Below are positions 19,870 through 28,746 of a stretch of 64,000 bases of DNA, piece after piece. A model generated the notes under the pieces. That model ran no database searches and was not told the origin of the DNA. It worked only from the letters and a program-made list of their open reading frames with translations. The stretch comes from Nocardioides sp. S-1144. GTDB lineage: Bacteria > Actinomycetota > Actinomycetes > Propionibacteriales > Nocardioidaceae. The position numbers were made by a program, and so were the translations under genes. Each line of letters starts with the position of its first letter. The stretch's first letter is position 1. The stretch spans positions 1,612,001 through 1,676,000 of the forward strand of contig NZ_CP040695.2 in NCBI RefSeq assembly GCF_005954645.2, given 5' to 3'.

Positions 19870-19883
19870 GTGACCGACATCAC
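19870..19883. promoter_or_regulatory. CRP-like dyad upstream of MatC-type gene
   Basis: GTGA-CCGACA-TCAC fits the CRP core GTGA-N6-TCAC, 38 nt before the transporter start and just downstream of the candidate promoter. A site placed here would more likely repress than activate. Weak evidence by itself. Confidence 0.3.
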
Positions 19884-19921
19884 GCCGATGTCGGGTCGAG
19901 CCGGCCGGATGGAGGAACCTG

Positions 19922-21241
19922 ATGGGACCGGAATGGGTGGCGATCCTCGCCCTGGTCGCCCTGTTCGCGATCGGCACCGTGCTGCCGATCAACATGGGCG
20001 CGCTCGGCTACGTGGCGGCCTGGCTCGTCGGCATGTACGCGCTCGACCTGACCGAGAAGGAGATCCTCGCCGGGGTCAGCGGTGACCTCATCCTGACGAT
20101 CATCGGCGTGACGTACCTCTTCGCGATCGCCCGCAACAACGGCACCGTCGACCTCATCGTCGCCAGCGCCGTCCACGTGGTCGGGGGACGGGTCGTGCTC
20201 ATCCCGTGGGTGATGTTCGCCGTGACGGCCGTCCTCACCGGCGTCGGCGCGGTCAGCCCCGCCGCGTGCGCCATCATCGGTCCGATCGCGCTCGGCTTCG
20301 CCGGCCGCTACGGCATCAGCCCGCTGATGATGGGCATGTTCGTCGTCCACGGCGCGCAGGCCGGCGGGTTCTCGCCGATCAGCATCTACGGCTCGCTGAC
20401 CAACTCGATCATGGCCGACGAGGGCCTCCCCAACGCCGAGATCACCATCTTCCTCTCGAGCCTGCTCATCAACCTCGCCCTGGCCGTCGTGCTGTTCGTC
20501 GTGCTCGGCGGTCGCAAGCTGATCGGCCTGCGGATCGACCCGAACGACCCCGACACCCTCAGCGAGGACCTCCACCGCGGCGGCGCCGGCGTGACCGCCC
20601 GCGGCACCGGTGCCACCGCGACCGGCACCACCCAGGCCCTCGGGATGCGGACCGACCGCCTGCTGACCCTGGTCGCGTTCGTGGCCGTCGCGGCCATCGC
20701 ACTCACCTTCGACAAGAACATCGGCTTCGTCGCCATCACCGCCGCCGTGCTCCTCGCGATGCTCTCGCCCGACGAGCACAAGGACGCAATCAAGCAGGTC
20801 GCCTGGCCCACCGTCCTCCTCGTCGCCGGCGTGAGCACCTACGCCGCGATCCTCCAGGCGGCCGGGTCGCCCGAGTTCGTCGGCAACTGGGCCGCCGGCC
20901 TCGGCGTGGCCGCCGTCGGCGCCCTCGTCCTCTGCTACGTCGGAGGCGTCGTCTCGGCCTTCGCCTCCTCGACCGCGCTGCTGCCGGTGATCATCCCGAT
21001 CGGTCTGCCGCTCATCGCCGACGGCGGGATCAGCCCGGCGCTCTTCGTCGCGGCCCTCGCGGTGAGCTCGACGATCGTCGACGTCAGCCCGTTCTCGACC
21101 AACGGCGCGCTGATGCTGGCCAACAAGCCCGACTCGATCACCGAGCCCGTCTACTACAAGCAGATCCTCACCTACAGCGTGGTGGTGGTCCTCGCCGGAC
21201 CGCTGCTCGTGTGGGCGATGCTCGTGCTGCCGGGCTGGTGA
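19922..21241 (+). CDS. MatC-type dicarboxylate (malonate) transporter
   Basis: A 439-residue membrane protein with about 11-12 hydrophobic spans. It resembles the MatC N-terminal family (VLPINMGALGYVAAWLVGM, HGAQAGGFSPISIYG) within the ion-transporter superfamily. GGAGG lies 7 nt before ATG 19922. A CoA-transferase gene starts 5 nt after its stop. MatC imports malonate or related dicarboxylates in Rhizobium; use of malonate here is inferred from that family and from the two acyl-CoA genes behind it. Succinate or another dicarboxylate is possible. Confidence 0.85.
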   Translation: MGPEWVAILALVALFAIGTVLPINMGALGYVAAWLVGMYALDLTEKEILAGVSGDLILTIIGVTYLFAIARNNGTVDLIVASAVHVVGGRVVLIPWVMFAVTAVLTGVGAVSPAACAIIGPIALGFAGRYGISPLMMGMFVVHGAQAGGFSPISIYGSLTNSIMADEGLPNAEITIFLSSLLINLALAVVLFVVLGGRKLIGLRIDPNDPDTLSEDLHRGGAGVTARGTGATATGTTQALGMRTDRLLTLVAFVAVAAIALTFDKNIGFVAITAAVLLAMLSPDEHKDAIKQVAWPTVLLVAGVSTYAAILQAAGSPEFVGNWAAGLGVAAVGALVLCYVGGVVSAFASSTALLPVIIPIGLPLIADGGISPALFVAALAVSSTIVDVSPFSTNGALMLANKPDSITEPVYYKQILTYSVVVVLAGPLLVWAMLVLPGW

Positions 21242-21246
21242 CGGCG

Positions 21247-22485
21247 ATGACGACACCGACACCGGCACCGGGATCGACACCGGGGGCGGGCCACGGGTCC
21301 GGCGGACCGCTGCAGGACGTGCTCGTGGTGGACCTCAGCCGGGCCCTCGCCGGCCCGCACGCCACGATGATGCTGGGCGACCAGGGCGCCCGGGTGATCA
21401 AGGTCGAGGCGCCGGGCAGCGGCGACGACACCCGCGGGTGGGGGCCGCCGTTCGTGGGGGAGCCCGGCTCGCGCGAGGCGACCTACTTCCTCTCGGCCAA
21501 CCGCAACAAGGAGTCGATCACCCTCGACCTCAAGGACGAGGGCGACCGCGACCTGCTGCTCCGGCTCGTCGACCGCGCCGACGTGCTCGTCGAGAACTTC
21601 CGCACCGGCGTCCTGGAGCGGCTCGGCCTCGGCATCGACGACCTGACCCGGCGCAACCCCCGGCTCGTCGTGCTGTCGATCACCGGCTTCGGCCACGACG
21701 GGCCGGAGGGTGGCCGGGCCGGCTACGACCAGATCGCCCAGGGCGAGGCCGGCCTGATGTCGCTCACCGGCTCCTCGCCGGCCGACCCCCAGCGCGTCGG
21801 GACGCCGATCGCCGACCTGCTCGCCGGGATGTACGGCGCCTACGGCGTCCTGGCCGCCCTGCACGAGCGCGCCCGCACCGGCCGCGGGCAGGTCGTCCGC
21901 ACCTCGCTGCTGGCCGCCGTGGTCGGCGTCCACGCCTTCCAGGGGACCCGGTGGACCGTCGCCGGCGAGGTCGGCCGCGCGCAGGGCAACCACCACCCGT
22001 CGATCTCGCCGTACGGGCTGTTCCGCTGCCGCGACGGCGCCGTCCAGATCGCGCTGGGCAGCGAGGGCCTGTGGCGGCGCTTCTGCGCCGGCTTCGACCT
22101 CGACCCGGACGCCGACGGCCTGGCGACCAACCCCGAGCGGGCCGCGGCGCGCGAGCGCGTCGTGGAGCTCGTCGAGTCGGTCTTCGCCGACTGGGACGCC
22201 GAGCCCCTCCTCGTCCGGCTGGCCGAGATCGGCGTGCCGGCCGGCAAGGTCCGCAGCCTCGACGAGGTCTACGAGTGGGACCAGACCCGCAGCCAGGGGC
22301 TGCTCGTCGACGTCGAGCACGCCAGCCTCGGCCCGATCACGCTGCCCGGCCCGCCGCTGCGCTTCTTCGCCGGCTCGGAGGGGGAGGACGCCGGGACGGA
22401 GACGACCCGTTGCGACCACGCCGCCCCGCCGGTGCTCGACCAGCACGGCGACGCCATCCGGGCCTGGCTCGACGGGGCACCGTGA
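21247..22485 (+). CDS. CaiB/BaiF family (class III) CoA-transferase
   Basis: A 412-residue class III CoA-transferase, which moves CoA between carboxylic acids through an aspartyl-CoA intermediate. Visible features are VVDLSRALAGPHATMMLGDQG at the N terminus, VKVEAPGSGDDTR-like substrate segment, and GYDQIAQG with the predicted catalytic Asp161. ATG 21247 starts 5 nt after the transporter stop; its own stop overlaps the next start (GTGA). The likely role is to activate the acid imported by the MatC-type carrier. Which CoA donor and acid it uses cannot be told from the sequence. The first 20 residues are a Pro/Thr/Gly-rich tail. Confidence 0.9.
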   Translation: MTTPTPAPGSTPGAGHGSGGPLQDVLVVDLSRALAGPHATMMLGDQGARVIKVEAPGSGDDTRGWGPPFVGEPGSREATYFLSANRNKESITLDLKDEGDRDLLLRLVDRADVLVENFRTGVLERLGLGIDDLTRRNPRLVVLSITGFGHDGPEGGRAGYDQIAQGEAGLMSLTGSSPADPQRVGTPIADLLAGMYGAYGVLAALHERARTGRGQVVRTSLLAAVVGVHAFQGTRWTVAGEVGRAQGNHHPSISPYGLFRCRDGAVQIALGSEGLWRRFCAGFDLDPDADGLATNPERAAARERVVELVESVFADWDAEPLLVRLAEIGVPAGKVRSLDEVYEWDQTRSQGLLVDVEHASLGPITLPGPPLRFFAGSEGEDAGTETTRCDHAAPPVLDQHGDAIRAWLDGAP

Positions 22486-23918
22486 GCACCGCGACCCGGC
22501 ACCGCTGGAGCGCCCACGAGCTGCTCGACCTGGTGCTCGACGACGGCTCGTACGAGTCCTGGGACGAGCCGATCGACATCTCCGGCCACCCGCCCGCCTA
22601 CCAGGACGCGTTGCGGGCCGCGGCGCTCAGGGCGGGCACCGACGAGTCGGTGATCACCGGCCGCGCCCGGATGCGCGGGCGTCCGGTGGCGGTGGTGGTG
22701 AACGAGTTCGGCTTCCTCGCCGGCTCGATCGGCCGGGCCGCGGCCCACCGGATCACCGCCGCGGTCCGGCGGGCGACGGCCGAGGGTCTGCCGCTGCTGG
22801 CCACCACCGCGTCCGGGGGCACCCGGATGCAGGAGGGCACGCCGGCGTTCGTCGAGATGGCCTCGATCTCGCGGGCGATCATGGAGCACCGGGCCGCGGG
22901 GCTGCCCTACCTGGTCTACCTGCGTCACCCCACCACCGGCGGCGTCTACGCCTCGTGGGGCTCCCTCGCCCACGTCACGGTCGCCGAGCCCGGCGCGCTG
23001 GTCGGCTTCCTCGGCCCGAAGGTCTACGAGGCGCTGCGCGGTGAGCCGTTCCCGCCCGACGTCCAGACGGCGGAGAACCTGGCCGACAAGGGCGTCATCG
23101 ACGCCGTCGTGCGGCCCGAGGACCTCCCGGCCCTGGTCGACCTGGCCCTCGGCGTCCTCGTCGACCCGGCGCGGGCGCCCGAGCTGCCTCGGCGGACGGC
23201 CGCGCCCGCGCCCGGCGGCAGCGCCTGGGAGTCGATCCGGCGCACCCGCGAGCCCGGTCGCACCGGCGTCCGTGACCTCATCCGGTACGGCGCCGCGGGG
23301 ACCGTGCGGCTGCGCGGGACCGACGAGGGCGAGCGCGACCACGCCGTGCTGGTGGCCCTCACCCGGCTCGACGGGCAGCCGTGCGTCGTGGTGGGCCAGG
23401 ACCGCGAGCGGCAGGGCGACTCCACCCCGCTGGGTCCCGGCGCGCTGCGCGAGGCACGCCGCGCGATGCGGCTCGCCGACGAGCTGCGCCTGCCGCTGGT
23501 CACGGTGATCGACACCCCGGGCGCCGAGCTGTCGGTGACCGCCGAGGAGCGGGCGATCGCCGGTGAGATCGCGCGCTGCATCGCGACGCTCACCACGATG
23601 TCGGTGCCGACGGTGTCGGTGATCCTCGGCCAGGGGTGCGGCGGCGGTGCCCTGGCCCTGCTGCCGGCGGCGACCGTGGTGGCCACCGAGCACGCCTGGC
23701 TCTCCCCGCTGCCGCCCGAGGGGGCGAGCGTGATCGTGCACGGCGACACCGAGCACGCCGCCGAGATGGCCACCGCGCAGCGGGTCCGCGCCACCGAGCT
23801 CGCCGGGCTGGGCGTGGTCGACGAGATCGTCGCCGAGCCGGACGACGACACCCCGGCCGACCTCGCCCGCGCCGTGGCCGCCGCGGTCGCGCGCGTGCTC
23901 GCGACCGCGGGGGACTAG
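22482..23918 (+). CDS. Fused carboxyltransferase (AccD-AccA / MdcD-MdcE-like)
   Basis: A 478-residue fusion of the two crotonase-fold halves of acyl-CoA carboxyltransferases. The AccD-like half shows SGGTRMQEG, TTGGVYASWGS and GALVGFLGPKVYE; the AccA-like half shows VIDTPGAELSVTAEERAIAG, GQGCGGGALAL and LPPEGAS. The N-terminal zinc finger of bacterial AccD is absent. No biotin carboxylase or biotin carrier gene lies nearby. GTG 22482 overlaps the CoA-transferase stop, so they are coupled. Biotin-free decarboxylation of malonyl-thioester by MdcD/MdcE has this fold pair, so malonyl-CoA decarboxylase activity is a reasonable inference; a partner in a distant biotin carboxylase is the alternative. 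Confidence 0.87.
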   Translation: MSTATRHRWSAHELLDLVLDDGSYESWDEPIDISGHPPAYQDALRAAALRAGTDESVITGRARMRGRPVAVVVNEFGFLAGSIGRAAAHRITAAVRRATAEGLPLLATTASGGTRMQEGTPAFVEMASISRAIMEHRAAGLPYLVYLRHPTTGGVYASWGSLAHVTVAEPGALVGFLGPKVYEALRGEPFPPDVQTAENLADKGVIDAVVRPEDLPALVDLALGVLVDPARAPELPRRTAAPAPGGSAWESIRRTREPGRTGVRDLIRYGAAGTVRLRGTDEGERDHAVLVALTRLDGQPCVVVGQDRERQGDSTPLGPGALREARRAMRLADELRLPLVTVIDTPGAELSVTAEERAIAGEIARCIATLTTMSVPTVSVILGQGCGGGALALLPAATVVATEHAWLSPLPPEGASVIVHGDTEHAAEMATAQRVRATELAGLGVVDEIVAEPDDDTPADLARAVAAAVARVLATAGD

Positions 23919-23925
23919 CCCGTCG

Positions 23926-25107
23926 CTACGGGACGTCGCCCACGACCTCGAGGCGGACGCCGTCGGCCAGCCGGTAGGGCCCGGTCGCGACCAGCGCCCC
24001 CACCGCGCGTCGCAGCCGGGACACCTCCGCGCGCGCGGTGACGACGTGCTCGGCGTCGCCGTGCACCAGGACGCTGAGCGCGCACGCGTCGAGCCCGCGC
24101 GGCCCCGCGCCGGCCAGGTGGGTGAGGATCTGCGCGTGCCGGCGGGTGAGCGTGGCGCGCCACGACCGGTCGCCCGCGACGACGTCGAGGACGCCGTCGG
24201 GGTGCAACCGGGCGGTCACGCGCACGGCGCCGCCGCTCGGGCGCACCAGCCAGCCGCGGCCCAGCCGCTCGGGCACGCAGAGCCCGAGGCCGGGGACGGC
24301 GACCGGCCGGTCGGGACTCGGCGCCTCGATCCGGTCGCGTGCCGCGAGCCCCTCGTGGTGGGCCACCCAGCCGTGGTCGTCGACCACGAGCAGCGGACCG
24401 CTGCCCACCAGCGGGGCCGCCTCGCGACGCAGCCGGTCGAGCCCGTCGCGGTGGTGGCGGTGCAGCGCGCCCTCCGCGAGGCGCACCGCGCTCTCCACGA
24501 GCGAGCCCAGCGCCGGGTGCAGGGTGAGGGCCGGGCCGCTGACGTCGACCACCCCGAGCAGCTCGCCGGTGCGGGGGTCGTGGAGGGGGTGGGCGGTGCA
24601 GTACCAGGGGACCTGCTGCCGCTCGAAGTGCTCGGCGGAGAAGAGCTGCACCGGGGCCGCCTCGGCCAGCGCCGTGCCGATCGCGTTCGTGCCGACCCGC
24701 TGCTCGGTCCACGTGGCGCCCTCGGCGAAGCCGAGGTGGTCGGCCTGCAGGCGCACCCGGGCCGAGCCCTCGCGCCACAGGATCACGCCGTCGGCGTCGC
24801 AGACCACGACGAGGAACACCGAGGCGTCCGCCACGCTGGTCAGCACCCGGCGGAGCTCGTCGACCACCAGCGCGAGCGGCGAGGCCCGACGTCGCCGCTC
24901 GACGTCGTCGGCCGGGAGGGGGTCGCGCAGGTTGGCGCGGTCCGGGTCGAGACCCAGGGCCAGCACGCGCGACCACGAGCGGGCGACCACCGGGCGCGGC
25001 CGCGCGTCGGGTCGGCTCCCGGCGAGGACGGCGTCGTGGACCCGCTGGAGCTCGCGGGCGCGGACCGACAGGTCGGTGCCCGGCTCGACCGCGCCGTACG
25101 CCGTCAT
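23926..25107 (-). CDS. GAF-domain winged-helix regulator (AcoR-like sensor, no AAA+ domain)
   Basis: A 393-residue regulator. Residues about 60-200 form the GAF-type sensor typical of AcoR-like proteins (FAEGATWTEQRVGTNAIGTALAE, YCTAHPLHDPRTGELLGVVDVSG). The C-terminal 80 residues look like a winged helix (LTRRHAQILTHLAG ... VTARAEVSRLRRAVG). The sigma-54 AAA+ module of true AcoR is missing. Start ATG 25107 is chosen for the AGGAGG about 5 nt upstream; a longer frame to 25185 lacks one. It is divergent from a flavin monooxygenase, which it most likely controls. The stop is 8 nt from the convergent carboxyltransferase stop. Confidence 0.85.
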   Translation of the reverse strand: MTAYGAVEPGTDLSVRARELQRVHDAVLAGSRPDARPRPVVARSWSRVLALGLDPDRANLRDPLPADDVERRRRASPLALVVDELRRVLTSVADASVFLVVVCDADGVILWREGSARVRLQADHLGFAEGATWTEQRVGTNAIGTALAEAAPVQLFSAEHFERQQVPWYCTAHPLHDPRTGELLGVVDVSGPALTLHPALGSLVESAVRLAEGALHRHHRDGLDRLRREAAPLVGSGPLLVVDDHGWVAHHEGLAARDRIEAPSPDRPVAVPGLGLCVPERLGRGWLVRPSGGAVRVTARLHPDGVLDVVAGDRSWRATLTRRHAQILTHLAGAGPRGLDACALSVLVHGDAEHVVTARAEVSRLRRAVGALVATGPYRLADGVRLEVVGDVP

Positions 25108-25180
25108 GCGACCTCCTGTGGTGGTGCTCACGTCAGTGTGCACCCCCGAGGTTGCGGGGGCGTTGGCCCGCGGACGCCGG

Positions 25181-25195
25181 TGCAATCGGCTGCAA
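25181..25195. promoter_or_regulatory. Tandem TGCAA half-sites between regulator and monooxygenase
   Basis: TGCAATCGGC followed at once by TGCAACGCTG places two TGCAA boxes exactly 10 nt apart, one helical turn, in the 127-nt divergent gap. It is a candidate binding site for the GAF regulator. Evidence is position and spacing only. Confidence 0.25.
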
Positions 25196-25234
25196 CGCTG
25201 TCCGGAGCGGCGCGCACGGTGTGTGCTGGGTCAC

Positions 25235-27064
25235 ATGACGCAGACGATCGATGCCGCCAGCGCGACGCGCACCCCCGACGAGCGCGCCACGGCCTGGCTC
25301 ACCTCGTTCGAGGCCGCCCTCCGCGGGCGGGACGTGGCCGCGGCGGCCGACCACTTCGCCACCACCAGCTTCTGGCGCGACCTGGTCGCCTTCACCTGGA
25401 ACATCGCCACCGTCGAGGACCGCGAGGGCGTCGCGGCGCGCCTCGAGGAGACCCTCGACCGCACGGACCCGACGGAGCTCGCGCTCGCCGAGCCGGCCGA
25501 CGAGGCCGACGGCGTGCTGACCGCGTGGTTCGACTTCGAGACCGCGGTCGGCCGTGGCCGCGGGCTGGTCCGGCTGCGCGAGGAGGACGGCCGGGACCGG
25601 GCGTGGACCCTCCTGACGACCCTGTACGAGCTCCGCGGCCACGAGGAGCCGCGCGGCACCCGGCGTCCCCCCGGTGCGGTGCACGGCGCGACCCGCGACC
25701 GCACGACGTGGCTCGAGCGCCGCCAGGAGGAGGCGGAGTCGCTCGGGTCGACCGAGCAGCCCTACGTCCTCGTGCTCGGCGGCGGCCAGGGCGGCATCGC
25801 GCTCGGCGCGCGGCTGCGCCAGCTCGGCGTCCCGAGCCTGGTGATCGACAAGCACCCGCGCCCGGGCGACCAGTGGCGCAACCGCTACAAGAGCCTGTGC
25901 CTGCACGACCCGGTCTGGTACGACCACCTGCCGTACCTGAAGTTCCCCGACAACTGGCCGGTCTTCACGCCGAAGGACAAGGTCGGCGACTGGCTCGAGT
26001 CCTACGTGAAGGTCATGGAGGTGCCGTACTGGTCCTCCACGACCGCCACGTCGGCCAGCTGGTCGGAGGAGACCCAGGAGTGGACCGTCGAGGTCGAGCG
26101 TGAGGGCCGTCCCCTGACGCTGCGCCCGAAGCAGCTGGTGCTCGCGACCGGGATGTCCGGCAAGCCGAACGTGCCGGACCTGCCGGGCCGGGACGTCTTC
26201 CGCGGCGACCAGCACCACTCCTCGGCCCACCCCGGGCCGGACGCCTACCGGGGCAAGCGGTGCGTGGTGGTGGGCAGCAACAACAGCGCCTTCGACATCT
26301 GCGGTGCGCTCTGGGAGGGCGACGCCGACGTCACGATGGTCCAGCGCTCCTCGACCCACATCGTCAAGAGCGACTCCCTCATGGAGCACGGCCTCGGCGA
26401 CCTCTACTCGGAGCGGGCCCTGGCCGCCGGTGTCACGACCGAGAAGGCCGACCTCATCTTCGCCTCGCTGCCGTACCGGATCATGCACGAGTTCCAGATC
26501 CCGGCCTACGAGGCGATGGCCGCGAAGGACGCCGACTTCTACGCCCGGCTCGAGGCCTCCGGCTTCCGCCACGACTGGGGTGACGACGGCTCGGGACTGT
26601 TCATGAAGTACCTGCGGCGCGGCTCCGGCTACTACATCGACGTCGGCGCCGCCGACCTCGTCGCCGACGGTCACGTCAAGCTCGCCCACGGCCAGGTCAG
26701 CCACCTCACCGAGGACGCCGTCGTGCTCGAGGACGGCACCGAGCTGCCGGCCGACCTGGTCGTCTACGCCACCGGCTACGGGTCGATGAACGGCTGGGCC
26801 GCCGACCTCATCAGCCAGGACGTCGCCGACACCGTGGGCCGGTGCTGGGGCCTCGGCTCCGACACCACGAAGGACCCGGGCCCGTGGGAGGGCGAGCAGC
26901 GCAACATGTGGAAGCCCACGCAGCAGGACGGCCTCTGGTTCCACGGCGGCAACCTGCACCAGTCCCGGCACTACTCGCTCTACCTCGCGCTCCAGCTCAA
27001 GGCCCGCCAGGTCGGCCTCGACACCCCGGTCGCGGAGCTGCAGGAGGTCCACCACCTGGCCTGA
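25235..27064 (+). CDS. Flavin-containing monooxygenase with N-terminal SnoaL/NTF2-like domain
   Basis: A 609-residue protein. The first about 150 residues form an NTF2/SnoaL-like domain (WLTSFEAALRGRDVAAAADHF ... LVAFTWNIATVEDREGV). The rest is an FAD/NADPH monooxygenase with dinucleotide motifs VLGGGQGGIALG (180-191) and VVGSNNSAFDIC (about 344) and the terminal ATGYG segment. Enzymes of this type oxidise organic sulfur, amine or carbonyl compounds using NADPH and oxygen. ATG 25235 lies in the divergent promoter gap. The GAF regulator across the gap suggests induction by its substrate, which is unknown. Confidence 0.88.
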   Translation: MTQTIDAASATRTPDERATAWLTSFEAALRGRDVAAAADHFATTSFWRDLVAFTWNIATVEDREGVAARLEETLDRTDPTELALAEPADEADGVLTAWFDFETAVGRGRGLVRLREEDGRDRAWTLLTTLYELRGHEEPRGTRRPPGAVHGATRDRTTWLERRQEEAESLGSTEQPYVLVLGGGQGGIALGARLRQLGVPSLVIDKHPRPGDQWRNRYKSLCLHDPVWYDHLPYLKFPDNWPVFTPKDKVGDWLESYVKVMEVPYWSSTTATSASWSEETQEWTVEVEREGRPLTLRPKQLVLATGMSGKPNVPDLPGRDVFRGDQHHSSAHPGPDAYRGKRCVVVGSNNSAFDICGALWEGDADVTMVQRSSTHIVKSDSLMEHGLGDLYSERALAAGVTTEKADLIFASLPYRIMHEFQIPAYEAMAAKDADFYARLEASGFRHDWGDDGSGLFMKYLRRGSGYYIDVGAADLVADGHVKLAHGQVSHLTEDAVVLEDGTELPADLVVYATGYGSMNGWAADLISQDVADTVGRCWGLGSDTTKDPGPWEGEQRNMWKPTQQDGLWFHGGNLHQSRHYSLYLALQLKARQVGLDTPVAELQEVHHLA

Positions 27065-27112
27065 GGGACGGCCCCGCGACAGGGCCGGCGGGCCGCGCTC
27101 GTGGCGGCCGGC

Positions 27113-28678
27113 TCAGCGCCGCACGGCCACGGCGGTCGTGCGGAAGCGCACCCGGTCGTCGAGGGGCGAGCCCTGGCAGGCGAGCGACGTGCCGGTGTCG
27201 CAGAGGACCCTGGTCGAGGCGTTGGCCAGGGTGACGGTCACCGTCCGCACCGCCCGGCGGCCGAACGCGACGCGCATCCGCCCGGCCCCGGTGCGGTCCA
27301 GCCGGACCTGACGGCGCTGCACGGAGCCGTCGGCGCGCCGGACCGTGACGAGCGCGGCCGGTGACCGGACGGCGTCCGGCCCGTCGATGCGCACCTCGAG
27401 CCGCCAGCGCCGGGCCAGCGACCGGCCGGGGCGCAGCACCACCGAGCGCGAGCTGAGGTGGTCGATGCGGGGCGCCAGCCGCACGCGGGGGCGGGACGCC
27501 GTCACCCGGCGGGTCGTGACCGGCGCGGCGGCGTAGGCGCTGCCCTCGGGGTAGGTGCGGGCGGGCATGGTGTTGCCGGCGGCGTAGGCCGCGAACCGGC
27601 GTCGCAGGCCGCCGTGGTCGGCCAGCACCCGGCGCAGGGCCTGGGTGGAGTAGTCGTCGGGCATCCGGCCGCCGGTCCCGGCGCGCCACCAGACGTCGCG
27701 GACGACGTCGGGGCCGAGCCGGGCGGCGAGGAACTCCCAGAACGTCCAGTTCCCGTAGTGGGCGTAGCCGCTGGGCTCGTAGAGGTCGAGGGAGGTGCCG
27801 GGTCGGCCGAGCTGCCCGTAGGGCAGGTAGATGCGGTTGTCGTCGACCCGGGCGGCGAAGCGGCCCTCGATCCAGGTCGCCGTCGACTCCATCAGCCACG
27901 GGTCCTCACCGAAGTCGTGGGCGAACTGGATCGCGTGGAAGAACTCGTGGGCGGCGGTGACCCGGAGCGTCTCGAGCGGACGGCGTCCGAACTGCTCGCG
28001 GGCGAAGTCGTTGTCGAGGACGCAGAAGCCGCTGGCCTGCTTGGACTCGCCGGGCACCTTCCGCTCGGGAGCGCAGTAGCCGTAGACGCCCTTGCTGCCC
28101 AGGTCCTTGAGGTAGACGTCGAACAGGGCGTTGCCGCCCCGGCGGCCGTCCGGTGCCGGCGGGCGGTAGCCGAGCGTGCGGACGTGGTGCTTCCACACCT
28201 TGCCCATCACCCGCAGCGTCGTGTCGACCCACGCCCGGCTCGCCCGGTCCTCGGTGCGGTTCACCCAGTGCACGCAGACCTTCGCGCCGCAGCGCTGCCG
28301 CTGTCGGGCGGAGTAGCCGTCGGCGTACGGGTCGCGGTCGCCGTCGGTCGGCCGGGCGAGCAGCCCGCCGGCGAACCGGTCGCCGACCTCGCCGAGCCGG
28401 GCCCGGGCGAGGAAGAGGTCGCGCAGGGCCAGCGTCGCGTCGGGCCGGTCCGCGCGAGTGGCACCGCCACCGCCGAGGGCGTCGGTGGCGCGGACGAGCA
28501 CGGTGGTGTCCCTCTCCGCGCCTCCGGCTGCGGGGCCGGGGTCGGCCGCGGGGGCAGCGGGGGCGGACGCCACGGCGGTCGTGCCACCGGGCGCCGCCGT
28601 GGACGGCGGCGCGGCGAGTGCGGTGGCCAGGGTCGCGACGACGAGCGCGAGCGCGGTGGAGAGGGGACGGTGACGCAT
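27113..28678 (-). CDS. Secreted MXAN_6640-type putative metalloprotease
   Basis: A 521-residue exported protein with a signal peptide (about residues 1-29) and a low-complexity Ala/Pro/Gly stretch. The zinc motif is HEFFH at residues 244-248 (AAHEFFHAIQFAHDF), followed by WLMESTATWIEG with the likely third ligand region, as in the MXAN_6640 family. Four cysteines flank the catalytic part. ATG 28678 is preferred over the adjacent TTG 28681. It is convergent with the monooxygenase. Proteolysis of extracellular protein is inferred from the family; the natural substrate is not known. Confidence 0.8.
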   Translation of the reverse strand: MRHRPLSTALALVVATLATALAAPPSTAAPGGTTAVASAPAAPAADPGPAAGGAERDTTVLVRATDALGGGGATRADRPDATLALRDLFLARARLGEVGDRFAGGLLARPTDGDRDPYADGYSARQRQRCGAKVCVHWVNRTEDRASRAWVDTTLRVMGKVWKHHVRTLGYRPPAPDGRRGGNALFDVYLKDLGSKGVYGYCAPERKVPGESKQASGFCVLDNDFAREQFGRRPLETLRVTAAHEFFHAIQFAHDFGEDPWLMESTATWIEGRFAARVDDNRIYLPYGQLGRPGTSLDLYEPSGYAHYGNWTFWEFLAARLGPDVVRDVWWRAGTGGRMPDDYSTQALRRVLADHGGLRRRFAAYAAGNTMPARTYPEGSAYAAAPVTTRRVTASRPRVRLAPRIDHLSSRSVVLRPGRSLARRWRLEVRIDGPDAVRSPAALVTVRRADGSVQRRQVRLDRTGAGRMRVAFGRRAVRTVTVTLANASTRVLCDTGTSLACQGSPLDDRVRFRTTAVAVRR

Positions 28679-28746
28679 CAAGGGGAAGGCTCCGAGTCGG
28701 TGGGGGAAGGTCCCGGTCGGGGTACGGGTGGTGCGGGCGGTGCGGG

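Noticed and set aside
20206..21246. N-terminal extension of the CoA-transferase frame across the transporter gene
   Set aside because: The extension is an out-of-frame shadow of the MatC-type gene; ATG 21247 gives the normal family length.
24038..25234. N-terminal extension of the monooxygenase frame
   Set aside because: It is antisense to the GAF regulator and lacks any domain; ATG 25235 in the divergent gap is the proper start.
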